Shown in pieces: positions 1 to 8,516 of a DNA stretch of 64,000 nucleotides. Source of the DNA: Colwellia psychrerythraea 34H. Lineage in GTDB: Bacteria > Pseudomonadota > Gammaproteobacteria > Enterobacterales > Alteromonadaceae. Made by a program: the position numbers and the translations under genes. The stretch spans positions 5,022,001 to 5,086,000 of the forward strand of contig NC_003910.7 in assembly GCF_000012325.1 (NCBI RefSeq). The letters are read 5' to 3'. Position 1 is the stretch's first letter. Every line of letters begins with the position of its first letter. Below the pieces are notes generated by a model that was not told the DNA's origin, did no database searches, and worked only from the letters and a program-made list of their open reading frames with translations.

Positions 1-4
1 GTGC

Positions 5-736
5 TTAGGCTGCGCTAAGTACTTTACCTTTAAGTTGTCCTAACATATTCAGTACTAGTTGCGATGAGTTAACCGCCGCTGTTTCTAAATACTCTTCAAA
101 GGTATGCGGTGATTCTTTACCAGCAATATCAGAAAGTGAGCGAATAACAACAAAAGGTGTTTTAAGCTGCAAACACGCTTGGGCTATTGCAGCACCTTCC
201 ATTTCAACTGCTGCCATAGTGGGGAAGTTAGCACGTGCTTTGGCGACATCTTCTTCTTTAGTCATGAAAGTGTCTCCTGTAGTGATCAACCCTGTTACCG
301 CTTTAATGTTTTCCCCAGCTGTTTGGCTTAATTGTTCAATGCCTTTTTTTGCTGCTGCCACTAAATCATCATGTGGCATAAACGCCGCAGGATTGGCTGG
401 TAATTGGCCAATTTCGTAACCAAAGGCAGTCAAATCAACATCGTGATAGCGAACTTCTGAGCTCACCACAATATCACCTACTTTTAAGCTCGCATCAAAA
501 CCACCAGCAGAGCCAGTATTAACAACGTAATCTACTTGAAAACGGTCAATTAATATTGCTGTTGCTAGCGCCGCCGCAACTTTACCAATCCCTGATTGAA
601 CAATAACGACATCACTACCGTCTAATTGGCCTTGGTGAAAAGTGTAACCTGCATGTTCTGTGCTTTTAGCATCGGTTAATTTTTCTTTTAAAATGGCAAC
701 TTCTGGCTCCATTGCGCCAATAATTCCTGCTTTCAT
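5..736 (-). CDS. mtnN: 5'-methylthioadenosine/S-adenosylhomocysteine nucleosidase
   Basis: Cytoplasmic enzyme that cleaves adenine from methylthioadenosine, S-adenosylhomocysteine and 5'-deoxyadenosine in the SAM salvage and methyl cycle. The N-terminus MKAGIIGAMEPEV matches the family start, with the catalytic acid at Glu12. The later VEMEGAA and SLSDIAG segments carry the ribose-binding Glu and the catalytic Asp. The length of 243 residues is close to the usual ~230-240. I chose the ATG at 736 because an AGGA lies six bases upstream of it; the ATG at 742 directly abuts that AGGA and would leave no spacing. The gene appears monocistronic and ends at the left edge of the window. Confidence 0.95.
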   Translation of the reverse strand: MKAGIIGAMEPEVAILKEKLTDAKSTEHAGYTFHQGQLDGSDVVIVQSGIGKVAAALATAILIDRFQVDYVVNTGSAGGFDASLKVGDIVVSSEVRYHDVDLTAFGYEIGQLPANPAAFMPHDDLVAAAKKGIEQLSQTAGENIKAVTGLITTGDTFMTKEEDVAKARANFPTMAAVEMEGAAIAQACLQLKTPFVVIRSLSDIAGKESPHTFEEYLETAAVNSSQLVLNMLGQLKGKVLSAA

Positions 737-823
737 GATCATTCCTAACTGTGTTTAATATAATTAAAATGTGTAAATAATAACTGCTCATTTCATTTCA
801 CTATGGCAATTTGAAGCATTTTT

Positions 824-1573
824 TTATGCGTATTCCTGCAGGCCGAAGAAAATAAGGTTATCGATAAATTGAATGTTTTCTACCGCTAGAATATTTTCAG
901 TTGTCTGTGCTAACAATAACCTTGTTAACGCTTTACCATCACCACCTGTTAATATAATGCGATTAATATCACCTAATTGCTGTGCTTGCTCAATGGCTCG
1001 CTCAATCATGCCTAGCGTTGCTGCCCAACACGCGTTATTGACATTATCAGATGTGTTAGCACCAAATGCTAAGCTAGGCATTGTCTTACTTTTTGCATGA
1101 ACCAAGGTGCTATGGCTTAAAATACTAGTAAACAGTGCGTTAATACCAGCTAATATCCAACCACCTTGGTGTTGACCATTACTCGTCAATAAATCTACAG
1201 TGGTCGCAGTGCCTGCATCTATTATTAATACATTTTCCTGTGGGTAAAGATGTATAGTGCCTAATAGTGCGAGCCAGCGGTCTATACCTAAGGTTGTTGG
1301 TTCTTGATACGCTGAAATCAAGGTGTTTTTTTTCTGTTCACTATGCACTTGTTTATAGCTGATTTTTTCTCTTGCACACCAAGTAGCAAGTTCATCGGTT
1401 AATGCCGACTTCGCCACATTGGCAACGATTAACTGGCTAGCTTGGTTGAAGTATTTTGTAAAATATTCTGCAGAAAACTCACTATTGTTTAGCTGCGTAG
1501 TCGCTGATAGCTCACCGCTAATGAGCTGCACATATTTCGTTCGGCTATTGCCGATATCAATTAATAGGATCAT
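824..1573 (-). CDS. coaX: Type III pantothenate kinase
   Basis: Catalyses ATP-dependent phosphorylation of pantothenate, the first step of coenzyme A synthesis; type III enzymes are not feedback-inhibited by CoA. The ASKHA-fold signature DIGNSRTK is at residues 6-13, followed by GIDRWLALLG, the phosphate-binding IDAGTATTVD and a C-terminal TGGDG. The 249-residue length is normal. Its ATG overlaps the birA stop by four bases (ATGA), so translational coupling is expected. It occupies the position that coaA has in the E. coli murB-birA-coaA order. Confidence 0.93.
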   Translation of the reverse strand: MILLIDIGNSRTKYVQLISGELSATTQLNNSEFSAEYFTKYFNQASQLIVANVAKSALTDELATWCAREKISYKQVHSEQKKNTLISAYQEPTTLGIDRWLALLGTIHLYPQENVLIIDAGTATTVDLLTSNGQHQGGWILAGINALFTSILSHSTLVHAKSKTMPSLAFGANTSDNVNNACWAATLGMIERAIEQAQQLGDINRIILTGGDGKALTRLLLAQTTENILAVENIQFIDNLIFFGLQEYA

Positions 1574-2571
1574 TCGTCCATCCTAAGACTTACTTCACCA
1601 CCGTAGACTGGTTTAACTTGCCCGTCGACCTCTAGCAGTAAAGCACCTTGGTTATTAACTCCTCGACATATGCCGTGAGTTACTCGTTCGCCGGTAATTA
1701 ATTTTACCCGCTTATTTAAAAAAGCATCATGAGCATGCCACTCTTCTAACATCGGCACTAAACCCACTTGCTGATGTTGTTGTAATCGCTTTCGTAAACA
1801 ACTGATTAATTGTGCACTGAGTCCATTTCTATCGATTTTGACTTTACTGTGTGATTGTAGATCTGTCCATTTTTGTTCAATTAATTTACCTGCGTCCACT
1901 GGCATATGTAGATTTAAACCAATGCCAATAACACAATGACTAGGCTCTAATGCCTGCCCTTCAAGATCAATTAAGATACCTGCGAGCTTGACGCCATCAA
2001 GATAAATATCATTAGGCCACTTCAACTGAACTTGTACGTTACTATGGGCTTTTACTGCATCGCTGACCGCTAGTGCCGTTAGTAAACTTAATCCCATAGC
2101 CCCTGATAATCCTTGTTCTAAGTACCAGTACATAGACAAGTATATTTGCGAGCCAAAAGGTGAAATCCACTGCCTACCACGACGACCTCGACCAGCACTT
2201 TGATATTCAGCTAAACAAACCTGCCCTGATGTTACTTGATTAGGCAAACGCCTCATTAAATAATCATTAGTAGAGTCAATTAAGCTATGCACTTCAATCA
2301 ATGGTAAGTCGCTTTGCTTTTCAGCTTGCGGGTTTTTTTCATCAGCCAATAGACTGATAATTTTGTCTTTCTCTAATAAGTACAGCGGCTGCGCCAGCTT
2401 GTAACCTTTACCGGTGACACTGTAAATATCTAAGCCAATTTCGGTTAATACTTTAATATGTTTAGCGATAGCAGTACGACTGATGCCTAATTGCTCACCG
2501 AGCAACTGTCCTGAAATAAATTGACCTGAGGCTAATGACTTAACTAAGTGCTCTTTAACTGTTTTAGTCAT
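1570..2571 (-). CDS. birA: Bifunctional biotin--protein ligase / biotin operon repressor
   Basis: Activates biotin to biotinyl-AMP and transfers it to the biotin carboxyl carrier protein; the N-terminal winged helix-turn-helix (about residues 1-60) is the repressor domain. The adenylate-binding signature GRGRRGRQW and the downstream [17 protein letters not shown] segment are intact, and a small C-terminal beta domain follows. I chose the start at 2571 (MTKTVKEHL) because AGAGGT lies seven bases upstream; the longer frame to 2604 begins inside murB with no family-like sequence. The gene overlaps the murB 3' end by eight bases and coaX by four. A bioB operator target is not in this window. Confidence 0.94.
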
Positions 2572-3670
2572 CACTACTACCTCTAATAGAATTACTATCT
2601 CCAATAACAGTGATATTTTCGATAGGATTTAAATCACTCAACGAAGAGAATGATCTCTCGCCTTTATGTGTAATCATGCGCACTTCAGGTATTAATGATA
2701 CTGAGAATTTTTTTGCTACTTTCTGTTGAATATACTTAGCTAAACTAATAATTTCTGCCCCTAGTTCACTACCATAATTCACTAGAACTAAGGCTTGTTG
2801 TTGATGAACGCCAACGTCGCCATGGCGAAATCCTTTTAATCCCGCCTGATCAATTAACCAACCAGCGGCCAGTTTTATCTCACCGTTTTTCTGAGGGAAA
2901 TGGGGGATTTTAGGGTATTGTTGCTGTAATTGAGCAAAATCTGCATCATTGACTATGGGGTTTTTAAAGAAACTACCTGCATTAGGTAACTCTTTAGGAT
3001 CAGGTAACTTGCTACTGCGTAATGCAATGACTTGCGCCATCACTTGTTTAGCCGTGCTTTCTTTGGCAAGAGTATCTAGTCCCGCATAAGAAAGATTTGC
3101 TTGCCATGCTTTCGGAAAATTAAAGGTCACTTGAGTAATTAACCCTTTGTTATAACGTTCCTGCTTAAAAATGCTATCACGGTAGGCAAATCGACAAGCT
3201 TGTTTAGTGAGCGAGTGCAGTGTTTCACTGGCAAATTCATACCACTGTATTTCTTGACAAAAATCAGCAAATTCCACCCCGTAAGCGCCAATATTTTGCA
3301 CTGGCGCTGCACCAACGCTACCGGGAATCAGGGCTAAATTCTCTAAACCATAAATCCCCTGCTCTAGACAAAAACAGACAAGGTCATGCCAATTTTCTGC
3401 TGCGCCGACGGTAACAACAAAGTGATCATCTTGTTCAACAATACTGATACCGTTAAATTTCGGTTGGATGATAATTGGTGCTTGAGCTTCTACAAACAGA
3501 GTATTACTACCTTCGCCAAGAATATAAAAGTTGTCTGAGGTATTGCCAGCAGATAAATCAGGTAACTGCTGCAATTCTGCCAGGGAACTTGGGAAATAGA
3601 TGCGTGAGCAACTCGCCTTAATATTAAAGCTGTTACTGCTTTTTAGGGAGTAATTTTGATTTGAGTGCAT
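2564..3670 (-). CDS. murB: UDP-N-acetylenolpyruvoylglucosamine reductase
   Basis: FAD-dependent reduction of enolpyruvyl-UDP-GlcNAc to UDP-N-acetylmuramate in cytoplasmic peptidoglycan precursor synthesis. The FAD-binding part contains LGEGSN and [17 protein letters not shown]. The YRDSIFK segment marks a type I MurB. The catalytic serine lies in GSFFKNP and the catalytic glutamate in IPEVRMI near the C-terminus. The open frame extends to 3730, but the extra 20 residues are hydrophobic and unlike the family. The start at 3670 ([15 protein letters not shown]) aligns with the E. coli type start; an ATG at 3676 is an equally possible alternative, and neither has a strong ribosome binding site. 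First gene of murB-birA-coaX. Confidence 0.92.
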
Positions 3671-3858
3671 AGCCATGAAAATGAAAAATGAAAGAATCAT
3701 TATTGTACTGAAAAATCTACTTAACTCCAATTATTCACAACGATTAACCAAGATAAGGTAACAAAGAATTTCTTGCTACCTTATTTATATGTATGACTCA
3801 TTTTATTTATTACTAGTACTTTACTAGCACTTTATGAGTAATTTACTGTTCAAAGAGG

Positions 3859-4515
3859 CTAAATACGCACTAGAACATCATTAAGGGCTAAACGAGATTT
3901 TGGTAACTTGGCGTTGAAATCGTCTTCTGGGTGATGATAACCAATAGCCAATGCTACATCACATTGATAACCATCAAGCTCTTCGCTAAACTCTTTATTC
4001 ACCAACTCAATATCAATACCTTCCATTGGTGTGGAATCAATTTGTAGTCGAGCAAGTATATGAAGAGTATTACCTAAGGCTAAGTAAGTTTGTGCTTTGG
4101 TCCAAGTACTGGTATCACCAGATTCGCTAGTATTTAGCTCCGCAAATGAATAAACAGCAAAAGCTGCTTCTCGTTTTTCAGCAAGTGTGCGTTTGTCTTC
4201 AATACCTTTGTCAACTACCTTGGCATAGTCCTCACGTGTATATTTTGGATTATGAGCAAAAAGTATCACCTGCGAGCTATCAAAAACATGTTTCTTATTA
4301 TACTCATGCATATTGGCAAAGGTATTATTCAAGCGCTGCTTGGCGGCATCACTTTCAAGTACGATAAACTTCCATGGCTGGGAATTGATAGACGAAGCTG
4401 AAAGACGCATTGCTTCATATAGGACATCTAAATCTGTTTGGGGAATTTTTCTCGTTGCGTCGTATTTTTTTACCGTATGGCGGCTAGCAAGATCTTCGAT
4501 AATAGGGTGAGTCAT
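3859..4515 (-). CDS. nfsB: NfsB-type oxygen-insensitive NAD(P)H nitroreductase
   Basis: FMN-dependent flavoprotein of the nitroreductase family; such enzymes reduce nitroaromatics, quinones or flavins in the cytoplasm. SRHTVKKYD at the N-terminus is the FMN-phosphate-binding region. SASSINSQPWKFIV is highly similar to the NfsB SSTNSQPWHF motif, and the C-terminus carries GYHHPEDDFNAKLPKSRL. The 218-residue length matches NfsB (217). It lies downstream of acuI on the same strand but is separated by a hairpin, so it is probably its own transcript. The natural substrate cannot be read from the sequence. Confidence 0.85.
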   Translation of the reverse strand: MTHPIIEDLASRHTVKKYDATRKIPQTDLDVLYEAMRLSASSINSQPWKFIVLESDAAKQRLNNTFANMHEYNKKHVFDSSQVILFAHNPKYTREDYAKVVDKGIEDKRTLAEKREAAFAVYSFAELNTSESGDTSTWTKAQTYLALGNTLHILARLQIDSTPMEGIDIELVNKEFSEELDGYQCDVALAIGYHHPEDDFNAKLPKSRLALNDVLVRI

Positions 4516-4577
4516 AATGATTCCATCAAGAAAAGTAATATCAACATAAGGTAGTAGCTATGACGTTGATATTCAAT

Positions 4578-4617
4578 GTCGCTAAGGTGTTTTTTTACTT
4601 AACATTACCTTAGCGAC
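4578..4617 (-). terminator. Inverted repeat downstream of acuI
   Basis: A perfect 11-bp inverted repeat, GTCGCTAAGGT and ACCTTAGCGAC, flanks an 18-base loop just past the acuI stop. No U-run follows on the minus strand, so it may be a 3'-end stabilising hairpin or a Rho-type end rather than an intrinsic terminator. Confidence 0.5.
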
Positions 4618-4637
4618 TATATGGCTTCGTTTGAAGA

Positions 4638-5621
4638 CTATTTATTTACGTCAACCACGACACGACCAGTAACGTTGCCATCAAGTAACTTACCTGCCAC
4701 GTCGATAGACTCTTCTAAACTAATCACTTCTGCTATCGATTCCATTTCCGTTGCTGGTAAAATTTCCGATAGTTTTTTCCATGCTGCTATTCTATCTGCT
4801 CTAGGGCGCATAACACTATCAACACCTAATAAAGAAACTCCTCTTAAAATAAAGGGAGCCACTGAGGCAGGTAAGTCCATGCCTTGTGCCAAACCACAAG
4901 CCGCAACAGCGCCACCATATTGGATGCTTGCGCAAACATTGGCGAGAGTATGACTGCCAATAGAATCAACCGCGCCAGCCCATTTTTCTTTCATTAACGG
5001 TTTACCTGGCGCTGATAATTCATTTCTATCGATAATCTCAGTCGCACCTAAGTCATATAGATAATCATGTTGATCACTACTACCTGTCGAGGCAACAACT
5101 GAGTAACCCATTAAGGAAAGCAGTTTCACCGCAAAACTACCAACACCACCAGTGGCGCCCGTAACGAGAATTTTACCACTTTGGGGAGTAATACCGTTTT
5201 TTTCTAATGCCAGAATACACAACATAGCGGTATAACCTGCGGTACCAATTGACATAGCCTGCAGCGGTGAAATAGCTGCAGGTAAAGGAATGAGCCAGTC
5301 ACTATTTACTTTCGCTTTTTGTGATAAACCACCCATATGCTTTTCACCAACTCCAAAGCCGTTCAGTAACACTTTATCACCAACTTTGAATTCATCACTT
5401 TCACTGTGTTCGACAATGCCACTGAAATCTATCCCTGGTATCATAGGAAAACTTCTTATTACGGGAGCTTTCCCAGTTATTGCTAAGGCATCTTTATAAT
5501 TAAGCGTGCTATAGAGGACTTTCACTAGGACATTACCTTGGGATAAGGTTTCCTCAGGTAATTCAGTGATCGATGTCTTGTAACCGTTTTCATCTTTATT
5601 TACCAGTAAACATTTAAACAT
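4638..5621 (-). CDS. acuI: Acrylyl-CoA reductase AcuI / YhdH-type quinone oxidoreductase family
   Basis: Medium-chain dehydrogenase/reductase that reduces the toxic intermediate acryloyl-CoA to propionyl-CoA with NADPH. The N-terminal GroES-like half contains LNYKDALAITG and MIPGIDFSGIV, followed by the Rossmann nucleotide-binding motif GATGGVGSFAVKLL. The length is 327 residues. I chose the start at 5621 because GGAGG sits five bases upstream; the ATG at 5633 lies within that ribosome binding site. It follows an acuR-like repressor gene with a matching operator between them, which supports the AcuI role over a generic quinone reductase. In roseobacters acuR-acuI accompany DMSP lyase genes; none is visible here. 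Confidence 0.85.
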   Translation of the reverse strand: MFKCLLVNKDENGYKTSITELPEETLSQGNVLVKVLYSTLNYKDALAITGKAPVIRSFPMIPGIDFSGIVEHSESDEFKVGDKVLLNGFGVGEKHMGGLSQKAKVNSDWLIPLPAAISPLQAMSIGTAGYTAMLCILALEKNGITPQSGKILVTGATGGVGSFAVKLLSLMGYSVVASTGSSDQHDYLYDLGATEIIDRNELSAPGKPLMKEKWAGAVDSIGSHTLANVCASIQYGGAVAACGLAQGMDLPASVAPFILRGVSLLGVDSVMRPRADRIAAWKKLSEILPATEMESIAEVISLEESIDVAGKLLDGNVTGRVVVDVNK

Positions 5622-5635
5622 ATGAACCTCCAATA

Positions 5636-5650
5636 TAGACTGATCGTCTA
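5636..5650. promoter_or_regulatory. TetR-family operator in front of acuI
   Basis: TAGACTGATCGTCTA: the arms TAGAC and GTCTA are perfect inverted repeats around a five-base centre. It lies 15 bases upstream of the acuI start codon and differs by one base from the site before the regulator gene at 6300. The pairing suggests that the upstream TetR protein binds both. Confidence 0.8.
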
Positions 5651-5665
5651 TTAATTAATAAAATA

Positions 5666-6289
5666 TTATTTTTTTAACAACTGTAAGAAATGATTGATAA
5701 AAATATCAATCGGCTTAGTTGTTTGAACCAACTTGCAACGGCTTACCGCACCTTCCCAACCAATCCAAAAAAACTCTGCTAACAAGTGATGTTCTTCTTG
5801 TTCAGCATCAGGGCAAAGCACATTGAGGTGATCAAAGATTTTATTTTGCCAGCCCTGCATCACCATCACTAACTTATCTCGGTGGCTCTCAGGTAAAACA
5901 GCAATTTCTTGTTCTAAGTTGCCCACTAAACAGCCACGATTAAAATTATAGCGTTCGATACCTGCTTTAGCATCATCAACAAAACTTATTAACCTTTGTT
6001 CAGGCGCTAACTGGTCATTTTTTAAGTGCGAATCAAGTTTACGACCGAAGTAGTTGTCGTAATAGTCAATTACCGCTAAACCAAAAACTTCTTTATTAGC
6101 AAAGTAATAATAGAAAGATCCCTTAGGTACCGACACTTTTTTTAATATCTGATCTAAACCCGATGAAGCAAAACCAAATTGCGTGAAGTGTTCAACGCCA
6201 CTACTGATTAGTTCAGTTTTGGTATTAGTGGTATCTCGGCCAGACTTTGCAGGTCTGCCTCTTCGTTTTTTAATAGTATCTAATTGCAT
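5666..6289 (-). CDS. acuR: TetR-family repressor, AcuR-like
   Basis: DNA-binding repressor of 207 residues. The N-terminal helix-turn-helix (about residues 20-65) includes SGLDQILKKVSVPKGSFYYYF. The ligand domain contains FNRGCLVGNLEQEIAVLPE and FFWIGWEGAVSR, which closely resemble AcuR, the acrylate-responsive regulator of acuI in Rhodobacter. It is transcribed ahead of acuI on the same strand with a 44-base gap. A TAGAC-N5-GTCTA palindrome 11 bases upstream of its start suggests autorepression. Acrylate sensing is inferred from this resemblance and the acuI neighbour; a general electrophile-sensing role is the alternative. Confidence 0.85.
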   Translation of the reverse strand: MQLDTIKKRRGRPAKSGRDTTNTKTELISSGVEHFTQFGFASSGLDQILKKVSVPKGSFYYYFANKEVFGLAVIDYYDNYFGRKLDSHLKNDQLAPEQRLISFVDDAKAGIERYNFNRGCLVGNLEQEIAVLPESHRDKLVMVMQGWQNKIFDHLNVLCPDAEQEEHHLLAEFFWIGWEGAVSRCKLVQTTKPIDIFINHFLQLLKK

Positions 6290-6299
6290 AAACCAATAT

Positions 6300-6314
6300 T
6301 AGACCGATCGTCTA
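6300..6314. promoter_or_regulatory. TetR-family operator in front of the acuR-like gene
   Basis: TAGACCGATCGTCTA: perfect TAGAC/GTCTA arms and near-identity to the site at 5636. It lies 11 bases upstream of the regulator's start codon, where binding would block transcription initiation or early elongation, as expected for autoregulation. Confidence 0.82.
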
Positions 6315-6376
6315 TTTAAATGCAAGTATTAAATTGTCTAAAGAATGAACAATAAAATAAATACAACAACAACTAA

Positions 6377-6412
6377 CATGGTCAAATAAACTATTTTCAT
6401 GGTCAATTTAAC
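6377..6412 (+). promoter_or_regulatory. Phased direct repeat, candidate enhancer
   Basis: CATGGTCAAATAAAC at 6377 and CATGGTCAATTTAAC at 6398 are 21 bp apart, two helical turns, and lie about 110 bp upstream of the sigma-54 promoter. The position suits binding sites for a sigma-54 activator such as PspF; the identity of the activator is inference. Confidence 0.4.
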
Positions 6413-6508
6413 TAAAAAGTTAAAACAAAATCTTCTGCTTGATTTTCATGCAATCCAAATAAAATAATATATTCATTAATTATCAACAAGTTAAAACATT
6501 ATTAATCT

Positions 6509-6525
6509 TTGGCACAGCACTTGTA
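6509..6525 (+). promoter_or_regulatory. Sigma-54 (-24/-12) promoter
   Basis: TTGGCACAGCACTTGTA has the invariant -24 GG and the TTG of the -12 element, with 10 bases between GG and GT. The consensus -12 is GC; a TTGT variant is, as I recall, also found in the E. coli pspA promoter. Its place ahead of a pspA-containing operon supports it. Confidence 0.7.
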
Positions 6526-6618
6526 ATAGCTATTGCATACCAGACGATGTTTAACATCCAAATAGAAAACTAACACTACAACGTAACCAACAAATACAAA
6601 GAGAAGAAGGAATTTATT

Positions 6619-6957
6619 ATGAGCACATTTAACATGACTAAAAAAACTAGCAGCAAAATTAAAGATGTAAGCCTTGCACTAGTACTTATCGGATCTTTAA
6701 TGGGCGCCACGCTAAGCACTAGCGTTAATGCCGCACCTTTACCTGATGTTGAAAAAGCCGTAAGCGACTTTATTGTTGCCCAGGGAGAAAAAATGATTAC
6801 TGAATTAAATACACAATTACAGCAATCTATAGAGAACGAAATTGAAGAATTTTCAGCCAACTTTTCATTTGATAATACGTCAACTTGGTTAGCAATAGAG
6901 CAAGAATACAAGCAAGCTACACCAGCAGTTAACGATGATAGCAAAGTAGCTAATTAA
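6619..6957 (+). CDS. Small secreted protein, first gene of the psp-type operon
   Basis: I do not recognise the family. The 112-residue product has a Sec signal peptide: positively charged N-terminus MSTFNMTKKTSSKIK, hydrophobic core to about residue 33, and a likely cleavage after VNA near residue 39. The mature part is short, acidic and predicted helical (EKMITELNTQLQQSIENEIEEF), with no cysteine. GAAGG lies eight bases upstream of the ATG. It is followed by pspA 110 bases downstream on the same strand behind a sigma-54 promoter, so it is probably induced with the envelope-stress response. A periplasmic sensor or effector role is only a guess. Confidence 0.75.
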   Translation: MSTFNMTKKTSSKIKDVSLALVLIGSLMGATLSTSVNAAPLPDVEKAVSDFIVAQGEKMITELNTQLQQSIENEIEEFSANFSFDNTSTWLAIEQEYKQATPAVNDDSKVAN

Positions 6958-7067
6958 GTGACCAGCAGAGCTTTAAACCAACTTAATAACATGTAATCAA
7001 ATTGCATGTTATTAAATTTAAAAACTAAATAGTTAAACTAAATATCAAAAATAAGCAGGAGAAAATT

Positions 7068-7730
7068 ATGGGATTATTCAGCCGTTTTACCGACATTGTT
7101 AATGCAAATTTAAACAGCATGTTAGACAAAGCCGAGCATCCAGAAAAAATGATTCGCATGATCATTGGCGAAATGGAAGAAACATTAGTTGAAGTGCGTT
7201 CAACAGCAGCCAAAAATATTGCTGAACAAAAGACCTTGGCAAGAAAAGTTAAAACGACTCAGGAAGGCGTTGCTCATTGGCATGACAAAGCAGAGATTGC
7301 GTTAAATAAAGGTAGAGAAGATTTAGCAAAATCAGCCCTTGCGCAAAAACATAAATGCCAAGCTGAATTAACTCAGCTAAATGAAGAAAATGTACAATTA
7401 ACTGACTTGTTGAGCGCCATTCAAGAAGATGCGCAACGCTTGCAAGATAAGCTTAGTGAAGCCAAACGTCGTCAAGATGCATTAAGACTTCGTCAAGAAT
7501 CCGCTGAAGTGAGATTAAAGGTGCGAGAAAAAGCTGTGATTCATAATATTGATGAAGCAATGGCCAAATTTGAACGTTACCAACAAAAAATTGATCATCT
7601 TGAAGCGCAAGTTGAATCTTATGATTTAACAGAGAATAAAGATTTATCAACACAGATATCTGACCTTGAACAAGACGATAACATTGAAGCGGAATTAGCT
7701 GAAATGAAAAAGAAAGTTGTTAACGGTTAA
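7068..7730 (+). CDS. pspA: Phage shock protein A
   Basis: Peripheral inner-membrane protein of the ESCRT-III/Vipp1 superfamily; it oligomerises to protect damaged membranes and, in enterobacteria, inhibits the activator PspF. The N-terminal amphipathic helix MGLFSRFTDIVNANLNSML and the PEKMIRMII segment are characteristic. The remainder is a long coiled coil to about residue 190. The 220-residue length is normal. It has a strong AGGAGA ribosome binding site. The neighbours, a pspC-domain gene and a small membrane protein, form a psp-type operon; no pspB and no pspF are present here. Confidence 0.93.
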   Translation: MGLFSRFTDIVNANLNSMLDKAEHPEKMIRMIIGEMEETLVEVRSTAAKNIAEQKTLARKVKTTQEGVAHWHDKAEIALNKGREDLAKSALAQKHKCQAELTQLNEENVQLTDLLSAIQEDAQRLQDKLSEAKRRQDALRLRQESAEVRLKVREKAVIHNIDEAMAKFERYQQKIDHLEAQVESYDLTENKDLSTQISDLEQDDNIEAELAEMKKKVVNG

Positions 7731-7745
7731 TGATTGAATATAGCA

Positions 7746-7770
7746 ACTCCCTCGTTTAGACGAGGGCAGT
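7746..7770 (+). terminator. Intercistronic hairpin between pspA and pspC
   Basis: CCCTCG and CGAGGG close a six-base loop TTTAGA, extended by ACT/AGT with one bulged base. No U-run follows, so partial termination or RNA processing, leaving pspA as the most abundant message, is more likely than complete termination. Confidence 0.5.
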
Positions 7771-7823
7771 CATTTTATATAAGTAATAGTGTAAACGTTA
7801 GATTGTAAAACTAAGGAGTTCCC

Positions 7824-8054
7824 ATGAAATATGACAGAGAATATTCAAGTATAAAAAATGTTCGCCAGACATTATGTAAAGACGTAGCAAATAAAAAATT
7901 GACTGGTGTCTGTGCAGGTATTGCCAAATATTATGACTTCCCTCGATTAGCTGTGCGCATCGTCGCTATTGCCGTACTGATTATGTTACCCGTAGCCACG
8001 GGCGTTGCGTATGTCGTAGCAAGTATGTTGTTACCTAACAGTAAATATTACTAA
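7824..8054 (+). CDS. pspC: PspC-domain membrane protein
   Basis: A 76-residue minimal PspC-domain protein. LTGVCAGIAKYYDFPRLAVRIVAI is the family signature, running into a transmembrane helix (about residues 46-68) that ends in ASMLLPNSKYY. Family members sense membrane stress and recruit PspA to the inner membrane. It lacks the C-terminal periplasmic extension of enterobacterial PspC (about 119 residues). It lies between pspA and a small membrane protein on the same strand, with AAGGAG before the ATG. Confidence 0.88.
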   Translation: MKYDREYSSIKNVRQTLCKDVANKKLTGVCAGIAKYYDFPRLAVRIVAIAVLIMLPVATGVAYVVASMLLPNSKYY

Positions 8055-8102
8055 TTTAGAACTAATCTAAATACTTTTCATCTCTATAAAAGTGAGGAAA
8101 CT

Positions 8103-8459
8103 ATGAGCTTCTTTAAATCCTTAATACTGGCAATTATCGCGACTATCTTCTTAACCTATGTTTTTGGTGTTGGCATGCTGGAGTTAATGGACTTGCATGT
8201 GATGATGGACGGTGAAGCCGTTGAACCACTGAAAGCTATAGGAGTTTCAGCTTTAGTGGTTGTGGTATTAGTTGTGGCCGCACTAGGAATTGTATTAAGT
8301 GTTTTTGGTGGCATGATATTTATTGGCTTGGTTATCTTTGGAAGCATTGCCATGGTGACTGTCGGCATATTTTGGCCAATTCTATTAATGGCTGTCGTTA
8401 TCTGGCTTTTTACTCGAAATAACAGTAGTCGAAATAAAAACACTAAGCAATATGCTTAG
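8103..8459 (+). CDS. Small integral membrane protein of the psp-type operon
   Basis: Not a family I can name. The 118 residues form three hydrophobic segments, approximately residues 5-27, 43-68 and 72-101, with a charged tail SSRNKNTKQYA that suggests a cytoplasmic C-terminus. The spacing to pspC is 48 bases, and the ribosome binding site GTGAGGA is good. Position suggests a partner of PspC/PspA in the place where other species carry pspB, pspD or pspG; homology to those is not evident. Confidence 0.75.
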   Translation: MSFFKSLILAIIATIFLTYVFGVGMLELMDLHVMMDGEAVEPLKAIGVSALVVVVLVVAALGIVLSVFGGMIFIGLVIFGSIAMVTVGIFWPILLMAVVIWLFTRNNSSRNKNTKQYA

Positions 8460-8462
8460 TGT
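8440..8462 (+). terminator. Hairpin at the end of the psp-type operon
   Basis: ACACTAAGC and GCTTAGTGT form a perfect nine-base stem with loop AATAT, overlapping the stop codon of the last gene. No clear U-run follows, so it is a weak terminator or 3'-protective hairpin. Confidence 0.5.
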
Positions 8463-8516
8463 TTAGTGAGAGCAGTAATAATCTAGCAAGCTAGATTTAA
8501 ATAATATCGCTCAATT

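Larger units (their letters stand above)
6315..6618. other. Gene-free AT-rich upstream region of the psp-type operon
   Basis: There is no coding sequence here. The stretch contains a direct repeat at 6377-6412 and a sigma-54 promoter at 6509-6525, followed by an approximately 90-base leader up to the ribosome binding site of the first operon gene. The remainder is A/T-rich without other recognisable sites. Confidence 0.7.

Noticed and set aside
4621..4953. 110-residue open frame opposite the acuI 3' end
   Set aside because: It is antisense to a convincing acuI coding region and is rich in Ser/Thr/Ala without features.
6300..6314. Operator interpreted as a NemR box
   Set aside because: NemR sites are described with a TAGACC-N4-GGTCTA pattern; here the right arm is GTCTA without the extra G, and the adjacent regulator and target resemble AcuR and AcuI.
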